Positions 57,984 to 64,000 of a stretch of 64,000 nt of DNA are shown one piece after another. The notes beneath the pieces are model-generated. The model saw only the letters and a program-made list of their open reading frames with translations, made no database searches and was not told where the DNA came from. How positions within the stretch are numbered: position 1 is the first letter of the stretch; every line of letters starts with the position of its first letter. A program made the position numbers and the translations under genes. Source of the DNA: Canna indica (taxonomy: Eukaryota; Streptophyta; Magnoliopsida; Zingiberales; Cannaceae); the NCBI GenBank assembly GCA_034359265.1, contig CP136895.1, positions 45,092,001 through 45,156,000 of the forward strand, in the 5' to 3' direction.

Positions 57984-58079
57984 GATGTTTTCTCTTACCC
58001 TGAGGATGATACTGTTGAAGATCCATTGTTAGCTCAACACTTGGCATTTTTTGGAATCAATTTCTCATAATTACAAAAG
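57984..58079 (+). pseudogene. UBP14-like deubiquitinase exon fragment
   Basis: Exon between acceptor AGCTCAG and donor GTTAGTG. The frame reads YPEDDTVEDPLLAQ then HLAFFGINF, with an in-frame stop (58068-58070) before LQK. This resembles the segment between the zinc-finger and catalytic domains in plant UBP14/isopeptidase-T enzymes, which disassemble free ubiquitin chains. No catalytic Cys or His box follows. The assignment is from memory of that segment and should be tested by a protein search. Confidence 0.6.
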
Positions 58080-58856
58080 GTTAGTGATGATTAGAACTTT
58101 CTTCTTGGCTGCAGGCATTTAATTGTATAGATTCTAATTTTTACCCTGTAATATTTTCCACCAAAAACACCTCGTACTTCTCAATTTCACCTTGTCCAAG
58201 TTAGTTGCTTTTTTGCCCAGCATCCTATCTTTTTATTTAAATCACTGCATTGAAGAACCCATTATAGTAGATTCAACCCATTATAGTAGATTCAAGGGGT
58301 GCAGAAAAAAAAATCAACTACATGATATTTACTATTTCACATTCTTTAAGTTATAAATACAATTAATTGGTATCATGACATAAGAAATTAAGAATGATGA
58401 ATGTGGTCCTATATTAGAAGGAAAGAAATCGTTTCAACCAAAGAAATTACTCGTTCTCATTTAAATTCCTTGCCCTTTAGGTGTATATATATTAACAAGA
58501 GTTTCAGATTCAAGATCTACTGATGACTTGATAATGTGCCCTTTTCATTTGGGGGACTGAGATTACCAATTCAGTAAAGATCAACAATACATGCAACCAT
58601 CTAATTCAAAAGAATCCAAAGTTTTAAAAGAAAATGAGATTTCAAACAATTATCTCCCACTGCTGGAATCTAGTAGTTCACTAATGAATTGAGAAATCTC
58701 AACTATTTTATGGTAGTGCTAAAAATTGGAGCAAAAGAGCAACCTATGCAATGGTCACTAACTTCTCTCGCTCTCTGCTGTTTGAGCTGATATAGCTGTA
58801 AGCATGCTTTGAAATTCTGAGGCTGCCTCCACCAATATCATAGAGCACCAAACTTA
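58080..58856. other. no recognisable gene
   Basis: AT-rich sequence between the plus-strand exon fragments and the minus-strand carrier fragment. A short direct duplication (CCCATTATAGTAGATTCAA, near 58259 and 58278) is the only structure I note. Confidence 0.4.
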
Positions 58857-59720
58857 GCCTGCAAATGCAGAGTCCAAGAAACACGAAGTTCCATCTATGC
58901 AATCGCATTTTCTGCAAGGCTTCACCTTCCTAGAATAGTGTAGATTGTTCACAAGATTGCTGGAAATGTAGACGGAATCAGCTCCTGTCAAAATAATGAA
59001 GGCAAGGAAAGTCAAGTGCGGGACCCTGCTAGCTGCTTGGATGTTAGAGCTTCGATCTAGTGATAAATTGGTGACCTCAGGAACATCATCATCTAATTCC
59101 TCATTGAAGTTATCTCTAAGGAACTCCACTGCCATGATTCCATGAAGGTGAGGGCTGAAGCTGGGACATACCACATTATTCTAGGTACACTCCCTTTAAA
59201 CAAACCACTAAAGCCCTCAGCCAACCATATCCCTTGTACCTGCCAAATTCCATACTCCGTGAAACTAATTAAAACTAATCACTCAAGTATCCGCTATAAG
59301 TAACCTACTAATTAACTAAGGGGGCACAACCTTGCAGTTCAACATGATGATGTTGTTCAGAGAACAATGTCACCACAAAACAATGTCAGAGAACAACATG
59401 ATGAGGTATTCTAGTTTAGGGTGCACAAATTAGCATTCGTTGCTTTCGTGATTATTCGTTATCAATAAACAAAAATATTGGCAGTCTTAACGAAAAATAA
59501 GGATACTTAAATGGGAAAAAATTGGTAGGAACGTTCTAAACTGCTGCAACCATGTGCCAATTACAAATCATGCTTCACAAGATATAGATGCAGCACTAAA
59601 TATAGCTAATTTATTCTTAAGACAATATTTAAAACCAAGTATTGCACCTTATAGTTGATCCCTGTACTTGCAATCTTGTCTTGATCACATCTAGAGGAGT
59701 TGTAAGATATGCACTTAATC
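58857..59720 (-). pseudogene. mitochondrial carrier family fragment, two exons (minus strand)
   Basis: Exon at 59648-59720 (acceptor TTTCGCAG, donor GTGCAA): LSAYLTTPLDVIKTRLQVQG, containing the carrier signature Px[D/E]xx[K/R]. Exon from 59239 leftwards (acceptor TTGGCAG): VQGIWLAEGFSGLFKGSVPR then IMWYVPASALTFM, the end of the third carrier repeat. An eight-base duplication (ATGGAATC repeated as ATGG) at ~59134-59145 shifts the frame before AVEFLRDNFNEELDD. The frame then runs on to 58857; that tail is of doubtful meaning. Carriers of this family sit in the inner membrane of mitochondria or plastids and exchange metabolites. Only the last third is present. The substrate cannot be told. Confidence 0.72.
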
Positions 59721-60857
59721 CTGCGAAACAAGAGCAGTAAAATTTTGGCAGTATGCACCATTATACTAAATATTACCATCCGATGTTAGTTAAATCACTG
59801 CATTGAAGAACCCATTATAGTACTATTCTTATAATAGAAGAATAAATGAAGTTAGCTATCTTCGGTAAGAGATAGACAAACACTGTATCAGAAAATTATT
59901 CTGTTTTTTTTTTGTTTCTAACTAGAAGATAGAGAAAACAGATAGATAAAATTATTAGTATAATTTCAATCTTACTATAGAACTAGGAGTTTGGTTTCAT
60001 TACCTCTTATGTCTCTTTCAACATAGCAAGATCTTGTCCTTGCACTTCGAAGTGATTGCTTCATCACTACCTATTAATGTTCAGTAAGGTTAACTTGTCT
60101 AGGTTCATTTTAATTCAATCTCCCATGTTTTGGTGGTTTACCCATTACATGTACTGTTGCATTAGTTTGGATCTCACATCAAACTGTGGACTTGTGCTGA
60201 AGTATCAATTATTTCTAAATCTCAAGCTTACATGAAGAAGGGACAAAAATTAGGTCAGTAGATGATGATTATCTGGATCTGCAAATCATTCATTAATTCT
60301 CCAGCTCATTGAACATGTATCTTACATTATTGCTTTTAATTATGCGCTCAAGTGTTGAAGGAGGTGCATGCACCTAGGATAAGGCTAAATCCGATATCAA
60401 AACCTTCATATAATTAAGGTTAGTACTTATGGATCCACTTGTTTCTTTTTAACAAGATCCACTTTCGTATTGCTTAATTTCTTTTTAACAAGATCCACTT
60501 GTTTCTTGCTATCGATCTTTTTGACATGAAATGTATAAAATAAAAAAGAAAATACAATAAAATGAATTAATTGGAAAATAGGAATGTTTAAGGCGTACAA
60601 AAGGAATTAGCTAGATTTATTTTATCATGCAGTGTCCTTGAACTAAAAGGAACTAGTTAGATATATTTTATATGATTCCCAAACACCCATATTTGCTTAT
60701 TCAGATTTGTTAACAAAAGCTATATAGCTTAAACTGTATTGGCTACCGAAAGACTTACTGTGGATTTAAGTTCTATCTGCACCTGATTTCCAACTTCCAA
60801 TGAACAGCAATGACAACAGTGGAAGAATGAGTTTTTAATTCTGAAAATAAACGGCCA
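59721..60857. other. no recognisable gene
   Basis: AT-rich, intron-like or intergenic. It repeats the phrase CACTGCATTGAAGAACCC (near 58243 and 59791), so parts of the region were duplicated locally. The phrase TTTCTTTTTAACAAGATCCAC also occurs twice (near 60444 and 60480). Confidence 0.4.
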
Positions 60858-61184
60858 CCTAAACATTCTGTATTAGGCTACCACGATGGGAATGCTCCAC
60901 ACTCCGAAATGAACCTCAGAAAAGCAAGGATTCTGTTGGCGTGGAGCTGGTTTATATGGTGTGAGCGGTATCGGAGATGCCTTGAGATGTTGCTCTAGAA
61001 CTCTCGATCCCTAGCTCTTTCTACGATGGTCTTCACTTGTAACTCGATGATTCTGTAGTGTGCTTTTTCTTGGGGGTCTTCTTCCCCATTTTTTTCTTGC
61101 TTCTATTTTATGTTCTCTCCCTCCCTCTTTTTGTATTCCCTCGATACTCTTAATGAATACAATTGATTATTTTTCAAAAAAAAA
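60858..61184 (+). mobile_element. LINE 3'-end fragment (plus strand)
   Basis: Reads ILLAWSWFIWCERYRRCLE near 60930-60985, resembling the zf-RVT end of plant LINE polyproteins (W-x-x-x-W-x-E-R-x-R-R). A pyrimidine-rich 3' UTR follows, then a short A-tract at 61176-61184. It matches the complement of 25810-26137. Both copies are 5'-truncated at nearly the same point, so they probably spread as part of the surrounding CACTA-like element, not by separate LINE insertions. Confidence 0.5.
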
Positions 61185-61578
61185 GCATGATTGACTCTTA
61201 ATGAATACAATTCTGTATGATTTACCACCTAAACAATAGTGGCAGAATGAGTTTTTTATTTTACTATTGATGATTTAGGACTAATATGTATAGGCAAAAA
61301 GTAATGCTATTTCATTTTGTTGATTATTTGTTGAAGACATTAAAACAATATATGTTGTTAATAGCTATTTGAGTTGGGCAATTAATACCCGGGTAGTTAA
61401 TACCGGGGTAATTAATAATGTAGGGTATTAATTACCCATCTTTATTAATAATACCGGGTATTAATTATTCCGCTCTTCACTACGCTAGGTAATTAATACC
61501 TGGCGTTTTCTATAAATGGCGCAGGGTAATTAATACTCGGCCTTGTATTAACGGTGTCGGGTACTAATTATCCGACGC
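61185..61578. mobile_element. CACTA-like subterminal region, inverted copy of 25445-25800
   Basis: Reverse complement of the TAATTACCCGG repeat region at 25445-25800, ending GTACTAATTATCCGACGC at the border of a copia LTR (61579). By comparison with 25196, about 240 more bases and the CACTACAAC terminus should follow; they are either beyond the copia insertion or lost. Confidence 0.65.
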
Positions 61579-63029
61579 TGTTGGCGAAATGACGACACTA
61601 GAGGGGGGTGAATAGTGTGTTTACTAATTCGATTAGTCTAAATTCACTTTTAATCATTTTCTTATATTAGTTAGGCAAATGATAATTAAATGCGGAAGCA
61701 AGATAAATGATAAAGCAATTAAGCACGAAATTAAGAATCAATGCAAACACTGAGATTTTATAGTGGTTCGGCTCCAATGCCTACTCCACTACTTAAGTAC
61801 CCCGCTTAGGATTTTCAAACTAGTTTTACTAGATTAATTTACGTTTCCCTTACACAGAGGACTTTTCACTTGAATAGTCTCACTCTCGACCTAAGGTACT
61901 TCAACACCCGGAAGTCTTCGCCTTCTTATCGAGAGCACTTTTCCACCTCAACCCTAAGGGACAACTAAACTAATCATAGTAAATACTACGTTTACACAAG
62001 TGGCTTTATTCCCTCTACACCAAGGATACCACTTATACGCAAGACTTAACACAAGGTCTTCTTACAAACCCAAATCAAAAACTAGTCCAAATAACAGATA
62101 AAATTATAAGGGAAAAGAGTTTAAAGTAAAACAAAATTATCTACTCTTTTCCAAGCCTTAGAACCTCCAACTTGCTGGAAGATAAATCTTGTGTTGCAGC
62201 AGAGTTGAGGAAAGCAGTTGACGCTTGAAGAAGAACTCGACAAAAGAATAGGCGCGCTTCAATCAATCACTTTGAAGGCTTTAAATTCCCCTTTAGATGC
62301 TCAATAATATCTATAGAAGTCAGGGAAGAAGTTAAAAGAATCATATGAGGGTATATTTATACCCTGCTGAAGAAACAGCTATTCAACGGATAGAAAACTA
62401 TCTGTTACAGGCCGCCGGTCGAATGGTCGATCGGTCTTTCGACCACTTTTTTTTTCTCTGTGGTCGGTCGACCGACGGGTCGAACGCCTGACGGAAAACT
62501 ATCGATCCCGACCTTCAATCGACCCATCGGTCGACCGACGCGACCTCGCGTCTTGGGTATCAGTAGGTCGGTCGACAGACGGTTCGACCGCCCGAACTAC
62601 TGCCCATTTTGGGCTTCCATCGGTCACCTGCTCGGTCGATCGAAGTAGCTCGGCTACTTTTTACCTTCATTCGGTCGACTGCCCGGTCGACCGAACCTAG
62701 GCTGAAGTTTATTTCTTCACCCTATTTCTTCCGCGCTTCATTTCCGGGTTCCGGCTTTCAACGACCATCAACTTGGAGAGCTTTCAAGTGATCTTTAAGC
62801 CCGTCCAATACGTCTTTGGTGCACGTGTCGCTCTTCAAGAAGTTTTCGCGACGAACCCGAGCGAGACGATGAATGTCCTTTCGATTTCCGATTTCTCCGA
62901 TGGAGGACATCGAACGCTACTGATATGGAACCTGCATATATTCTCAATGAAATCATTAGTTCCATGTTTGTTATCATCAAAACCATCAAAATTGAGATTA
63001 AGGCTAAGGTTGAAAATCTAAAGCCAACA
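61579..63029 (-). mobile_element. 3' LTR of another gag-only-type element (minus strand)
   Basis: 1451 bases; on the minus strand TGTTGGCTTTAGATTTTC...CATTTCGCCAACA. It is closely related to the LTR at 26676-28147. Palindrome cluster about 62410-62700; TATAAATA on the minus strand at 62354-62361. The adjacent purine tract to its right (minus strand, 63030-63045) marks it as the 3' LTR. Confidence 0.85.
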
Positions 63030-64000
63030 ATCTCCTCTTTTTTGATGATGACAAACATCCTTAAGAAAATATATAATCATTAAAGCATAAGAATATCAAC
63101 TAAGGAATTTCTCCCCCTATCAACATGTATATCTATAACAATAAACTCCCCATATCTATATGCATGAATTTCTTATATTTTTCTCTTCTTTACCTATACG
63201 TTTCTCCCCATTTTAACTATACATTTTTTCCCCTTTTGACTACACATTTCTCCCCCTTTTGACATCAATCAAAAAGGGCAATAAAAAGGGCAATCTAATC
63301 AAAGGGATGAAACACAATTATTTTTTTTCATGAAGTTGAGACTTCAAAAATTATTTTTATGAAACATGAAAATCTCAACCAAAGGGATGGAAAACAAATG
63401 TTTAACTTAGCATGGTTTCATTTGACATATACATGAAAACTTTGAAAATGCTAAGTCTCAATTTTGCTACTCATGTTTTCTTATATTTAGGCATCTAGAC
63501 ATTAAACATGAGATAATGTAAGTCTATGAATTAAGTTTGGGCTTAAGATTAAATTTTTAATTCACTTTGTTGACTTAGGTCAATATATACTTAAAGTTTT
63601 CAAAAATCAAACTTTTAAGTTTATACAAAGTCATATTTTTGACAAATATTTTTGAAATCAATTTTTGGATGAAAATTTTTGATACTAATTATTGAATGGT
63701 CATTCGAAATGCATGTATCAAGTTTGAACTCAAAATAAATTTAAAAATCAAAGTTCATTTTTCATCCTATATTGATTTTGACCAAAACACTAGATATTTC
63801 TATCTTATCATTCAAGAATTCAAAATCATTTCTAGGAATGATTTTACTCAATCAATAGTGTGAATGATATTAGAAACATAATCAAAATGGTATACACAAA
63901 CTTTTATTTGAAGTTTAAAAAAAATCAAAGTATTGAATTTTTTTTTTGATATTTCAAAAAATGATACTTTGCATTTTGAAAATCCAACTTCAAAATTTCA
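63030..64000 (-). mobile_element. polypurine tracts and spacer of the same element, cut by window end
   Basis: The complement carries AAAGGGGGAGA-type tracts near 63046, 63108, 63146, 63204, 63228 and 63250, and then the same spacer as 31860-32580, in order (for example TTGATTTTGACCAAAATA-type text near 63770). Gag, if present, would lie beyond 64000. Confidence 0.8.

Noticed and set aside
58857..59030. C-terminal tail of the carrier frame with a Cys-rich segment (KPCRKCDC)
   Set aside because: It lies beyond the carrier domain and could be untranslated sequence in chance frame; no family recognised, so no function is claimed.
55990..61578. Helitron as carrier of the gene fragments
   Set aside because: No TC start or CTRR end with a preceding hairpin could be placed; CACTA-like subterminal repeats are nearer at hand, though Helitron remains an alternative.
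62460..62791. Open frames rich in Ser, Asp, Arg, Gly and Pro in the LTR (also at 7011-7399, 13981-14262, 27182-27424, 33188-33551)
   Set aside because: They are translations of the GGTCGACC palindromes in several frames and both strands, inside LTR promoters.

Overview
This is nuclear DNA from a flowering plant, and almost all of it is nested transposable elements. Three things show this: Ty1/copia and Ty3/gypsy gag-pol remnants whose primer-binding sites match initiator-methionine tRNA, Sirevirus-type copia elements (a plant-specific lineage), and CACTA-type DNA transposons. I see no intact host gene, no rRNA or tRNA gene and no CRISPR array. The composition suggests a heterochromatic, gene-poor stretch. 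I cannot name the species.

Layout, left to right. 1-1887: 5' half of a minus-strand copia element (LTR, primer site, gag, protease). 1890-6758: decayed plus-strand copia with a rearranged long LTR. 6759-14564: Sirevirus-like copia with an open 544-residue gag, a pol broken by several stops and frameshifts, a repeated polypurine region, and a truncated 3' LTR. 14565-38962: one minus-strand gypsy element cut off inside its integrase. Its gag is split by a 5.0 kb CACTA element (17625-22630). Its ~2.5 kb LTR is split by a copia solo LTR (23976-24574) and by a CACTA fragment plus a composite gag-only copia element (25196-38038). 38963-46439: another decayed plus-strand copia, holding an LTR fragment, a small CACTA-like piece and a gypsy solo LTR (43702-46262). 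46440-61578: CACTA-like ends and subterminal repeats, into which were inserted a complete gag-only copia element on the minus strand (47405-52964, target duplication GATCA) and a second gypsy solo LTR (53294-55659). The same region carries exon fragments resembling five unrelated host genes: ankyrin, LRR receptor kinase, PIF-type bHLH, UBP14-like deubiquitinase and mitochondrial carrier. 61579-64000: 3' LTR and tail of another gag-only copia element, running off the window.

The most interesting content is (a) gag-only Sirevirus-like families that keep a two-zinc-knuckle coiled-coil Gag but carry a long AT-rich spacer, partly built of a degenerate module of about 165 bases, where pol should be; (b) clusters of GGTCGACC-type palindromes placed just upstream of the TATA box in eight LTR copies of these related families; and (c) the five-gene capture region with intact splice-site dinucleotides. 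The nested order can be read from perfect target-site duplications at four insertions. All functional statements rest on reading the sequence and on general knowledge of these families; no database search was run.
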